From assembly GCA_900552345.1 (NCBI GenBank), contig URZN01000076.1, positions 1 to 6,274 of the forward strand: a DNA stretch of 6,274 nucleotides. Reading direction: 5' to 3'. This document shows, one piece after another, positions 1 to 5,776 of this stretch. The position numbers and the translations under genes were made by a program. Source of the DNA: an uncultured Collinsella sp. GTDB lineage: Bacteria > Actinomycetota > Coriobacteriia > Coriobacteriales > Coriobacteriaceae. The notes beneath the pieces are model-generated. The model ran no database searches, was not told where the DNA came from, and saw only the letters and a program-made list of their open reading frames with translations. Position 1 is the stretch's first letter. Every line of letters begins with the position of its first letter.

Positions 1-26
1 CAGCGTCAGATGTGTATAAGAGACAG
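1..26 (+). other. Nextera transposase adapter remnant (not genomic)
   Basis: Bases 8-26 are AGATGTGTATAAGAGACAG, the Tn5 mosaic-end part of Illumina Nextera adapters, and bases 1-7 (CAGCGTC) match the 3' end of the Read 1 adapter arm. This is library-construction sequence left at a contig end. Any protein begun here carries a false N-terminus: the GTG at 12 gives MYKRQ and the ATG at 10 gives MCIRDS, both well-known adapter translations. Genomic sequence should be read from base 27. Confidence 0.97.
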
Positions 27-1847
27 CCGTTTAACCAGCTCACGCCTCAAGAGCGCGACATCGTGTTTCATGGTCCAGCGGTTAAGAAGCACATTCTCTA
101 CGTTCCCAAAAACGGTGAGGGCGCCACGCCGCTCGACTTCACCTATTACAACGCCGTCTATACCGTCGAGAATGCGCTCGCCAAGGTCAAGGACGATAAG
201 GGCTTAAAACGCGTTGCGCGCTTTTTGCGCGAGGGAGCATGCCGCGATTGCGGCGGCACGCGTCTCTCCGAGGCTGCGCGCCAGCCCCAAGTGCGCGGTA
301 TCAATCTGACACAGGCGGCGGCCATGACGCTGGGCGAGGCGATTGAGTGGGTGCGCGGGGTGCCTGCATCCTTGCCGCCCGAGATGCAGCCCATGGCGAC
401 GGATATCTGCGATTCGTTTTTGGGCGCGGCTCGCCGTCTGGTCGACCTGGGTCTCGATTACCTTTCACTCGACCGCGCCGGTGCCACGCTTTCCACGGGT
501 GAGCGCCAGCGTGTGCAGCTCGCCCGCGTGGTGCGCAACCGGTCGACGGGCGTGCTTTATGTGCTGGACGAGCCTTCGATCGGCTTGCATCCCGCCAATG
601 TCGACGGCTTGGTGGGCGTGATGCGCGATTTGGTGGATGACAGCAACACCGTGGTTGTTGTCGACCACGATACGCGCGTACTGGCGGAAGCCGACTATCT
701 GGTCGAGATGGGCCCCGTTGCCGGAGCAGGCGGCGGTAACGTGATCGCTGCAGGCGCGGTAGACGAGGTCGAGCAAGCGCGGGACAGCCGCATCGCTTCG
801 TTTTTGCGTGCCGAGCCCAAGCGCTTGCGTTCACAGGTGGCTGACGACGAAATGTTCGACCAGGGCCACATCCGCATGGCGACCGATACCATCCATACCG
901 TCAAACCGCTCGAAGTCGATATCCCGCGCGGTCGCTTGGTCGCGGTGACGGGTGTTTCGGGTTCGGGTAAGACGACGTTGGTGCTCGAGACGCTCATCCC
1001 GGCGCTTAAGGCGCAGGCAGCTGGCGAGCGTCTGCCGGGGCACGTGCGTTGGGTCGATGCCGAGGGCATTGCCCGCGCCAACCTGATTGACGCTACGCCC
1101 ATTGGCGCCAATGTTCGCTCGACGGTGGCAACTTATGCCGACATCCATGACGAGCTGCGCCGCGCCTTTGCCCGTACGCCCGAGGCTAAGGCAGCTGGCT
1201 ACAAGGCGGGCGCCTTTAGCTACAACACTGGCGCCTTGCGTTGCCCTACGTGCGATGGCACGGGCTCGATATCGCTCGACGTGCAGTTTTTGCCCGACGT
1301 CGAGATCGTCTGCCCGGCATGCCGTGGTTCGCGCTACGCCGAGGCCGCCTCGCATATCCATCGCGAGGGCAAGGACGGGAGTCTGCTTACGCTGCCGCAG
1401 CTCATGGACATGAGTGTGGACGAGGCCATCGACGCCACACTGGGACTCAAGAAGGTTCAGACGCGCTTGCAGACCTTGCATGACCTGGGCCTGGGCTATC
1501 TCACGCTTGGCGAGCCCACACCGGCGCTTTCGGGCGGTGAGGCACAGCGCCTTAAGCTCGCGAGCGAGATGGGCCGCGTGCAGGATGATGCCGTATTCGT
1601 ATTTGACGAGCCCACGATCGGCCTGCATCCGCTCGATGTTCAGGTACTGTTGAACGTGTTTGACGGTCTCGTTGCCAAGGGCGCCACGGTTATCGTGATC
1701 GAACACGATCTCGACCTTATTCGCAATGCCGATTACGTGATCGACATGGGCCCGGGCGGTGGCGATGCGGGCGGGCAAATCGTCTGCGCCGGTACGCCGA
1801 GCGACATCGCGGCCTGCTCCGCAAGTATCACCGGCCGCTACCTATAA
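27..1847 (+). CDS. uvrA: UvrA-family excinuclease ATPase paralog, 5'-truncated
   Basis: This is the C-terminal 606 residues of a UvrA-type ABC ATPase, the DNA damage-recognition subunit of nucleotide excision repair, or a paralog of it. In fragment numbering it shows: a CxxCxGTRL zinc motif half (C72, C75); signature I LSTGE (155-159); Walker B LDEPSIGLHP with D181/E182; switch His214; a second Walker A GVSGSGKTT (309-317); a complete C4 zinc module (C406, C409, C429, C432, with FLPDV between the pairs); signature II LSGGEAQRLKLA (from 501); Walker B FDEPTIGLHP with D527/E528; and His560. The first Walker A and any UvrB-binding domain lie before the contig edge, so the true start is not visible. 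Several positions depart from canonical UvrA: LSTGE replaces LSGGE in signature I, and the usually strict D-Q-S-P-I-G-R-x-x-R-S-N-P-A-T-Y region reads DATPIGANVRSTVATY. A UvrA2-like or resistance-type paralog is therefore more likely than the housekeeping UvrA. Stop TAA at 1845-1847. Confidence 0.93.
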   Translation, partial: PFNQLTPQERDIVFHGPAVKKHILYVPKNGEGATPLDFTYYNAVYTVENALAKVKDDKGLKRVARFLREGACRDCGGTRLSEAARQPQVRGINLTQAAAMTLGEAIEWVRGVPASLPPEMQPMATDICDSFLGAARRLVDLGLDYLSLDRAGATLSTGERQRVQLARVVRNRSTGVLYVLDEPSIGLHPANVDGLVGVMRDLVDDSNTVVVVDHDTRVLAEADYLVEMGPVAGAGGGNVIAAGAVDEVEQARDSRIASFLRAEPKRLRSQVADDEMFDQGHIRMATDTIHTVKPLEVDIPRGRLVAVTGVSGSGKTTLVLETLIPALKAQAAGERLPGHVRWVDAEGIARANLIDATPIGANVRSTVATYADIHDELRRAFARTPEAKAAGYKAGAFSYNTGALRCPTCDGTGSISLDVQFLPDVEIVCPACRGSRYAEAASHIHREGKDGSLLTLPQLMDMSVDEAIDATLGLKKVQTRLQTLHDLGLGYLTLGEPTPALSGGEAQRLKLASEMGRVQDDAVFVFDEPTIGLHPLDVQVLLNVFDGLVAKGATVIVIEHDLDLIRNADYVIDMGPGGGDAGGQIVCAGTPSDIAACSASITGRYL

Positions 1848-1849
1848 CC

Positions 1850-1884
1850 GAATGTGACAAAGGGGCTGTCCCTTTGTCACATTC
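1850..1884. repeat. 15-bp perfect palindrome, REP-like or terminator hairpin (copy 1)
   Basis: The arms GAATGTGACAAAGGG (1850-1864) and CCCTTTGTCACATTC (1870-1884) are perfect reverse complements around the 5-base loop GCTGT. CC/GG just outside can pair further if C1885 bulges. It starts three bases after the uvrA-like stop codon. No U-tract follows, so it is not a textbook rho-independent terminator, though it may terminate transcription or stabilise the 3' end. A second element with the same plan lies at 5730-5766. Confidence 0.85.
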
Positions 1885-1920
1885 CGGCAAAGACTGTCGG
1901 CATCACGGTTTTCTGTTTCG

Positions 1921-2000
1921 GTTAATTCTGGTTAAAAGCAGTTTATTTCAGTTAAAAGCAGTTAATTCTGGTTAAAAACAGTTAATCACAGTTAAAAGCG
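1921..2000. repeat. Tandem array of eight 10-bp GTTAA repeats (four 20-bp units)
   Basis: There are four exact 20-base periods at 1921, 1941, 1961 and 1981, each made of two decamers. The eight decamers are GTTAATTCTG, GTTAAAAGCA, GTTTATTTCA, GTTAAAAGCA, GTTAATTCTG, GTTAAAAACA, GTTAATCACA and GTTAAAAGCG. All begin GTT, and seven of eight begin GTTAA. The block is strongly AT-rich (16 of 60 bases G/C in 1921-1980) beside GC-rich coding DNA. A 10-bp period places an A-tract or TTAA step on the same helix face each turn, as expected of curved DNA or cooperative protein-binding sites. It lies about 145 bp upstream of the serine recombinase. Possible roles are recombinase accessory sites, a regulator array or an insertion-targeting site; none is proven. 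Confidence 0.85.
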
Positions 2001-2036
2001 AGCGCGTTGTCGGCACGGCGCTTGAATAGCTTGTGC

Positions 2037-2058
2037 CTGAGGGCCAAAATGGCCTCAG
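2037..2058. repeat. Bulged hairpin upstream of the recombinase gene
   Basis: CTGAG-(G)-GCCA (2037-2046) pairs with TGGCCTCAG (2050-2058) around an AAA loop, giving nine base pairs with one bulged G at 2041-2043. It sits between the decamer array and the recombinase start. No U-run follows. It could be an operator, a half-site pair for recombinase binding or a leader structure. A smaller stem, GGCTC (2094-2098) with GAGCC (2105-2109), follows it. Confidence 0.45.
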
Positions 2059-2132
2059 CCCATTCGCGGAATTTGCACGCCCTATAGTGAGTGGGCTCTC
2101 GTTTGAGCCGATGCTGCCAGGAGGCGGCCGAT

Positions 2133-2137
2133 AGGGG
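2133..2137 (+). promoter_or_regulatory. Shine-Dalgarno of the recombinase gene
   Basis: AGGGG lies five bases before the ATG at 2143. A better-matching AGGAGG at 2119-2124 is 18 bases from that ATG, which is too far for normal use, and I see no ATG, GTG or TTG in frame closer to it. The ATG at 2143 therefore remains the best start, and the duplicated purine tracts may reflect an altered leader. Confidence 0.5.
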
Positions 2138-2142
2138 CAATT

Positions 2143-2778
2143 ATGGACAATCGAATCTTTGGGTATGCGCGTGTCTCATCTGCGGATCAGAACTTGGACC
2201 GCCAGTTAGACGCATTGGGAAGGTTCCCCGTTCAACGGGACCAGATTTACGCTGACAAAGCAAGCGGTAAGGACTTTAAGCGTCCTCAGTACCAGCGGCT
2301 TCTTCGCAGGTTGCGCGAGGGCGACGTTCTCGTGATCAAAAGTATCGATCGTTTGGGTCGTAATTATCGTGAAGTCCTCGATGAATGGCGACGCATCACG
2401 GTGGATAGGCATGCTGCCATCGTGGTGCTTGATATGCCTCTGCTCGATACACGCGAGCAACTCGACGGCATCACGGGAACATTCATGGCGGACCTTGTCC
2501 TCCAGATCTTGAGCTACGTGGCGCAGCTGGAGCGTGAAAACATCAAGCAGCGCCAGGCGGAGGGTATCGCATCGGCGCGTCTGCGGGGTGTGAGATTTGG
2601 AAGGCCGGCGCTCGAACGCCCGGATAGCTATAGCGATGTCATCAAATCATTCGAAGGAGGTGAGGTTACGAGGCAAGAGGCCGCAACGCTACTGAACGTC
2701 AGCACATCGACATTCGATCGTTGGAGGCGGGCGGACACGACCGGTTTTGACCGTTCGCCGTCCGTCCGTCCTCTTTAG
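2143..2778 (+). CDS. Small serine recombinase (resolvase/invertase family)
   Basis: This 211-aa protein is the usual length for Hin, Gin and gamma-delta type recombinases, which cut and rejoin DNA through a phosphoserine intermediate. The N-terminal catalytic domain (1-~135) opens with IFGYARVSSADQNLDRQ, where R10 and S12 fit the catalytic arginine and serine nucleophile. K66 and the D69-R70-L-G-R73 motif complete the active site. The linker helix around residues 122-150 carries AQLERENIKQRQAEG and the FGRP motif at 152-155. The C-terminal ~165-196 (VTRQEAATLLNVSTSTFDRWRR) is a helix-turn-helix DNA-binding domain. It looks complete, with no missing catalytic residue. Sequence alone does not separate invertase from resolvase or transposon function. 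Its position beside a repeat array and at the left edge of a lower-GC cassette suggests it moved, or moves, that DNA (inference). Confidence 0.93.
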   Translation: MDNRIFGYARVSSADQNLDRQLDALGRFPVQRDQIYADKASGKDFKRPQYQRLLRRLREGDVLVIKSIDRLGRNYREVLDEWRRITVDRHAAIVVLDMPLLDTREQLDGITGTFMADLVLQILSYVAQLERENIKQRQAEGIASARLRGVRFGRPALERPDSYSDVIKSFEGGEVTRQEAATLLNVSTSTFDRWRRADTTGFDRSPSVRPL

Positions 2779-2783
2779 CTAGA

Positions 2784-2803
2784 CATTTTGACGAGGGGAG
2801 TTT
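2784..2803 (+). repeat. Imperfect direct repeat, left copy
   Basis: CATTTTGACGAGG (2784-2796) begins five bases after the recombinase stop and is followed by GAGTTT (2798-2803). At 5777-5801 the same blocks recur as CATTTTGTCGAGG and GAGTTT, with five extra bases between them. The two copies bracket the three cargo genes, so they could be attachment-site or element-end remnants. The match is short (12 of 13 plus 6 of 6), so chance is not excluded. Confidence 0.35.
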
Positions 2804-2925
2804 ATTGTACAGAGCTCACTCTTTCCCTCGATGTTTATCCAGTTCACGCCCTTGAACCAAATAGTGCCACCGCATTGCCAATTCGTCTGCTTTTTGGCGA
2901 GGGGCTATAAGTCTTAACGTCAATC

Positions 2926-2932
2926 GAAGGGA
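2926..2932 (+). promoter_or_regulatory. Shine-Dalgarno fixing the GTG start of the lipoprotein
   Basis: GAAGGGA lies seven bases before the GTG at 2940. This supports GTG as the start codon and gives a complete basic N-region before the hydrophobic signal segment. The alternative ATGs at 2970 and 2973 (residues 11-12) would drop the Lys/Arg residues that normally begin a lipoprotein signal. Confidence 0.7.
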
Positions 2933-2939
2933 AATAGTC

Positions 2940-3755
2940 GTGAAACGAAATACTACTAAAAAGCAGCCTATGATGGGCTTGCTTGTCCTACTTATCTGTT
3001 CTCTAGGATTCATCTCGGCCTGTTCACAGAATGATGCAAACGCTGCAAAGTCGAAATATGTCGACGATAAGGCGATGAATGTTATCGCCGCCGGGTTTGA
3101 GAGAAGGTCCGACGTCATTGAATCTAATGCAAACGATGATGATCCTCATTCAACCGAGAATATCCAGGAAGCTATTGAGGCCGAAATCAAGAACGACAAG
3201 GAACTCAAGAACGCTAGGTTTAAGGATTCCAAGATGCAACAGGACGTAATCACGTATCTGAATCTGCTTGATGACCAGCTTAAAGTGACCGAGGATTACT
3301 CGCAATCGTCTTCGGATTATTACGAAGAGTGGAATAAGGTCTACGATAAGCGGTCTGCGCAGCTCAAAAAGCTTGTTGATAATTACGGGCTGGAAGTCGG
3401 GGAGAAATACAAGGATGATTTCAACGACTTAATTAAGAATGGAAAGTCCGTAGCAGAGAAGACCCGCTATGAGGATGCCATCAACAGTTTGATTCAGGGA
3501 GCAAATTTCGAAAAATCGGATGACGGTTACGGCCTGTATACGTATACGGCGGTAGTTGAGAACACCTCTGGTATATCGTTCTCTAACGTCAGCCTGACAC
3601 TTGCTCTCTATGATGCAGATGACATCAAAGCGGAGGAGACCTATGCGGACACTTCTTCGTGGGCGCCGGGTGAGAAAGTCAAGTTCGAGGCAATGTCCGA
3701 TGTTGACGCTGCGCGCGTTGTCGCATCTGTTTCCAGCTACGATGTAAATAAATAA
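2940..3755 (+). CDS. Secreted lipoprotein with C-terminal FxLYD-like domain
   Basis: The 271-aa protein begins with a type II signal peptide: basic K2-R3-K7-K8, a hydrophobic stretch at 13-27 (GLLVLLICSLGFISA) and the lipobox ISAC with C28 as the predicted lipidated cysteine. The mature chain should be anchored to the outer face of the cytoplasmic membrane. Residues ~50-185 are charged and predicted mainly helical, with acidic and lysine-rich stretches such as YEEWNKVYDKRSAQLKKL. Residues ~195-265 (the Y-TYTAVVENTSGISFSNVSLTLALYD stretch, then WAPGEKVKFEA) have the beta-sandwich pattern of FxLYD-type domains common in cell-surface lipoproteins. No catalytic motif is visible. The gene ends at a strong terminator and so is probably transcribed separately from the next two genes. 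Base composition is well below that of uvrA and trmL. The lipoprotein assignment is firm; the role is unknown. Confidence 0.85.
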   Translation: MKRNTTKKQPMMGLLVLLICSLGFISACSQNDANAAKSKYVDDKAMNVIAAGFERRSDVIESNANDDDPHSTENIQEAIEAEIKNDKELKNARFKDSKMQQDVITYLNLLDDQLKVTEDYSQSSSDYYEEWNKVYDKRSAQLKKLVDNYGLEVGEKYKDDFNDLIKNGKSVAEKTRYEDAINSLIQGANFEKSDDGYGLYTYTAVVENTSGISFSNVSLTLALYDADDIKAEETYADTSSWAPGEKVKFEAMSDVDAARVVASVSSYDVNK

Positions 3756-3769
3756 GTTCTGCACGGAAG

Positions 3770-3812
3770 GGGCGGGTTAATCGGCAATGAATGGTTGACC
3801 TGCCCGTTTTAT
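3770..3812 (+). terminator. Rho-independent terminator after the lipoprotein gene
   Basis: GGGCGGGTTAATC (3770-3782) pairs with GGTTGACCTGCCC (3793-3805) around a 10-base loop. All 13 positions pair as RNA, three of them as G-U wobbles, and GTTTTAT follows. The G-U pairs make the hairpin strong on the plus strand only, so this is a directional terminator. It separates the lipoprotein gene from the DUF4230 gene that starts 215 bases after the lipoprotein stop. Confidence 0.75.
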
Positions 3813-3956
3813 GCCAATTATTGAACAACAAGTGCCGCGAACGAATGTGTATTATATCGGATTGCAAACAACTGCCCTCGTCTAAAGACATGCTGAAAAC
3901 GACAATTAAGGCATGAGGTATAACCCACGGCAGTTTCTTAAATAACAGGGATTTTG

Positions 3957-3964
3957 AAAGGAAT
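3957..3964 (+). promoter_or_regulatory. Shine-Dalgarno of the DUF4230 gene
   Basis: AAAGGAAT, with its GGA at 3960-3962, lies seven bases before the ATG at 3970 and supports that start. In the 150 bases upstream I found only weak promoter candidates. TATTAT at 3850 has TTGAAC at 3821, but the 23-base spacing is too long. TATAAC at 3919 has no good -35. I do not call a promoter. Confidence 0.6.
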
Positions 3965-3969
3965 AGGGG

Positions 3970-4641
3970 ATGGATGAGATAGAGGAAGGCATGGGGGCGC
4001 TGAAAGCGAAACTCGGGAGAATCCTGACAAAGCCCAAGGTATTCTTTGCGGGCCTGGCGCTTGGTGGAGTGATTGTGGCTGTACTTTTCATTACCATCTT
4101 TAATAACGGCAAAGCTGCGGGCGCGAAAGAAACGACCCCCAATACGCTTTCCCCGTCGGTCGTGTTTGAACGCATCGCTTCCCAGAACGAGATGGTTTCT
4201 GCATCGCAGAACTATGCGATTGTCGATAAGGTGACGGATACCAAGAGGTTCTTCGATTGGTTTGATATCCCGTTTACGGAAAACAGCTTTTGGTACCGCT
4301 ATGTGGGAACCATTAAGGCGGGTGTGAATCTCGAGACGGCAGAGATACATACAAACAAGAAAAAGCTGACCATTGCGATGGATGAGCCTTATGTAATCTC
4401 GAACACGCCGGATATGAATAAGTCGGGTGCTCTCGAGGAACGCAACAACATCCTCAATCCCATTGAGGTCAAAGACGTCACGGCGTTTGAAGCGCAGTGC
4501 AAGGAGCGGAGTGAAAGCGAGGCCATCAAGGATGGCAAGCTGCTCGAAGAGGCTCGAGTGAACGCCGAAGCAAATATCCGTGCGATGTTCAACTCGGCAT
4601 TTGGCGATGAATATACGGTTGATTTCGACTATCGGAAATAG
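3970..4641 (+). CDS. DUF4230 family single-pass membrane protein
   Basis: This 223-aa protein has a short charged cytoplasmic N-terminus (1-23), one transmembrane helix at about 24-44 (VFFAGLALGGVIVAVLFITI) and an extracytoplasmic domain of about 180 residues. The domain matches the DUF4230 pattern: V-F-E-R-I-A-S-Q-N-E-M-V-S-A near residues 65-78, then WYRYVGTIKAGVNLETAEI (109-127), a K-K-L-T-I-A-M-D-E-P strand with YVISN (131-145), and a late helix rich in A, E and K (KDGKLLEEARVNAEANI) before the C-terminal Y-T-V-D-F-D-Y strand. DUF4230 proteins are membrane-anchored and have no established biochemical activity that I can name. The gene is translationally close to the next one: nine bases separate them and that gene's ribosome-binding site overlaps this stop. 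A structural or envelope role is inference. Confidence 0.85.
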   Translation: MDEIEEGMGALKAKLGRILTKPKVFFAGLALGGVIVAVLFITIFNNGKAAGAKETTPNTLSPSVVFERIASQNEMVSASQNYAIVDKVTDTKRFFDWFDIPFTENSFWYRYVGTIKAGVNLETAEIHTNKKKLTIAMDEPYVISNTPDMNKSGALEERNNILNPIEVKDVTAFEAQCKERSESEAIKDGKLLEEARVNAEANIRAMFNSAFGDEYTVDFDYRK

Positions 4642-4645
4642 GAGG
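4640..4645 (+). promoter_or_regulatory. Shine-Dalgarno overlapping the DUF4230 stop codon
   Basis: AGGAGG at 4640-4645 shares its first two bases with the TAG stop at 4639-4641 and sits five bases before the ATG at 4651. This near-ideal site implies that the two genes are translated from one transcript, probably with coupling, and hence that their products are made together. Confidence 0.85.
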
Positions 4646-4650
4646 TCACT

Positions 4651-5712
4651 ATGGAGGATAAAGACGATCTAGCTGTTGTCGAAAGGGAGGAGCTGTCGCG
4701 ACATAAGCAGAGTTTTGATATCCGTAAGGCCGCTGCCGGGTTGGTTGATGGCGCCGGAAGCGCGATGGCGGGCGCGGTTGCAACCGTACAGAAAGTTGCC
4801 GATGGCGCAATGCGTGCTGCAACTCCGATGGTCGATGACGCCTTGGCGGCTATTGCTGATGCGGCCGATGGTGCAGCAGGTGCTGCTGCGGATATTGGTG
4901 ACGCCGTCAACGATTGGGCATACCAGCAACAGCTCAATAGGTACAGGCCTGTAACCAAAGAGATCTATCAGAGCCCTTCATTCCATTTGCCGAACATGAT
5001 TCGAATTGTTGACGGAAATGAGCGTCGGGGCATCGATGTCTGTAGGGATGCTATTGGTTGGTTGGATACTGTTAAGGGCACGCAGATTTTCAATTTGTAC
5101 CGCGAAGCAATTGGGGATAGCGAGCTGTCTTTCTACCCTAAACCATCTCTTTATTCCACATATTACATAGATGCTTTTGATCGGTCTCGCTTTGTTGATC
5201 TAGACTCCTATTTCGCAACCATGCAACAAGACAAGATGGCCGAGTTGAGACGGATTGCGTTCATGCTTGGCGCGAAGCGCTGCAAGTTGGAGGTGACGGA
5301 GTACGAGGAAACTCGGAGAGGCCACCAGGTTAAGGGGAATGCCAAAGCGGGAAAGAAGGGCTCGGCTCGAATCAACGGCTCTTTGAGCGATTTAACGAGA
5401 AATGAGAAGAAAATCCTGTTTACACAGGAATTCGAGGGAGACATGGTTCCACAGCGCCCTGAACTCCATTGGTATGCCCATGACTCTGACATTCTCTTGT
5501 TAATCGAAACGAGATGCGGTGGAGAGGATAAAAACAAGGCGAAGAGTTATCGGGTTGAATTGAAAAGCGAGACGACTATGACCATGTCCGTATCGCTTGC
5601 TATGGCTATCGATGAGGCATGCAGCAAGCTGAACATAAGGGCGAATTCGAGCCTGACAAGCCAAGCTAAGCGAGAACTTCGGCAGTCGTTTGTATTTGAA
5701 GTTGAATTCTGA
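4651..5712 (+). CDS. Uncharacterised protein with Ala/Gly-rich helical N-terminus
   Basis: I do not recognise this 353-aa protein. It has no signal peptide and no clear transmembrane helix, so it is probably cytoplasmic or peripherally membrane-bound. Residues 1-23 are charged. Residues ~25-87 are an Ala/Gly-rich amphipathic helical stretch in which the tripeptide DGA recurs at 33, 51 and 73, giving a loose repeat of about 20 residues. Residues 97-185 look like a mixed fold rich in Tyr (PSLYSTYYIDAFDRSRF). A helix at ~186-207 (MQQDKMAELRRIAFMLGAKR) leads into alternating strands (CKLEVTEYEE, ARINGSLSDL, KILFTQEFEGD, DILLLIETR, YRVELKSETTMTMSVSLAM), ending in SFVFEVEF. No nuclease, protease or nucleotide-binding motif is visible. 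It shares a transcript with the DUF4230 gene, so a partnership with that membrane protein is the best contextual guess. A membrane-associating or oligomerising N-terminus is possible but unproven. Confidence 0.85.
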   Translation: MEDKDDLAVVEREELSRHKQSFDIRKAAAGLVDGAGSAMAGAVATVQKVADGAMRAATPMVDDALAAIADAADGAAGAAADIGDAVNDWAYQQQLNRYRPVTKEIYQSPSFHLPNMIRIVDGNERRGIDVCRDAIGWLDTVKGTQIFNLYREAIGDSELSFYPKPSLYSTYYIDAFDRSRFVDLDSYFATMQQDKMAELRRIAFMLGAKRCKLEVTEYEETRRGHQVKGNAKAGKKGSARINGSLSDLTRNEKKILFTQEFEGDMVPQRPELHWYAHDSDILLLIETRCGGEDKNKAKSYRVELKSETTMTMSVSLAMAIDEACSKLNIRANSSLTSQAKRELRQSFVFEVEF

Positions 5713-5729
5713 CGTGAATTGTCAGCAGC

Positions 5730-5766
5730 CAAATGCGGCAAAGGGTCTGTCCCTTTGCCGCATTTG
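5730..5766. repeat. 16-bp perfect palindrome, REP-like or terminator hairpin (copy 2)
   Basis: CAAATGCGGCAAAGGG (5730-5745) and CCCTTTGCCGCATTTG (5751-5766) are perfect reverse complements around the loop TCTGT. It lies between convergent genes, 17 bases after the plus-strand stop, so it could act as a bidirectional terminator, though no long U-tract follows on either strand. Compared with copy 1, the AATG-x-G-x-CAAAGGG arm and xCTGT loop are kept, and two internal base pairs have changed on both sides (T-A to C-G, and A-T to G-C), so pairing is conserved. Confidence 0.85.
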
Positions 5767-5776
5767 ATGTCAAAAC

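Noticed and set aside
12..26. GTG at 12 or ATG at 10 as real gene starts
   Set aside because: Both lie inside the Nextera adapter; the genomic reading frame simply enters from upstream.
301..1778. Long minus-strand open frames opposite the uvrA-like gene
   Set aside because: They mirror the codon structure of a GC-rich gene, have no recognisable domains, and the plus strand is clearly coding.
1921..2000. Possible CRISPR array
   Set aside because: The repeats are 10 bp and contiguous with no unique spacers, and there are no cas genes in the window.
2073..2088. TTGCAC and TATAGT as a promoter for the recombinase
   Set aside because: The two hexamers are only four bases apart, and no -35 is found at 16-18 bases from TATAGT. 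TTGAAT (2022) with CAAAAT (2045) has good spacing but a poor -10 inside a hairpin.
2729..2767. Stem GGGCGGAC / GTCCGTCC with inner CGGT/ACCG as a terminator of the recombinase gene
   Set aside because: It lies inside the coding sequence, needs a G-U pair, has a large interior gap and is not followed by a U-tract.
3679..4350. Minus-strand open frame overlapping the lipoprotein end and the DUF4230 start
   Set aside because: It crosses a terminator, has no ribosome-binding site or family resemblance, and opposes two well-supported genes.
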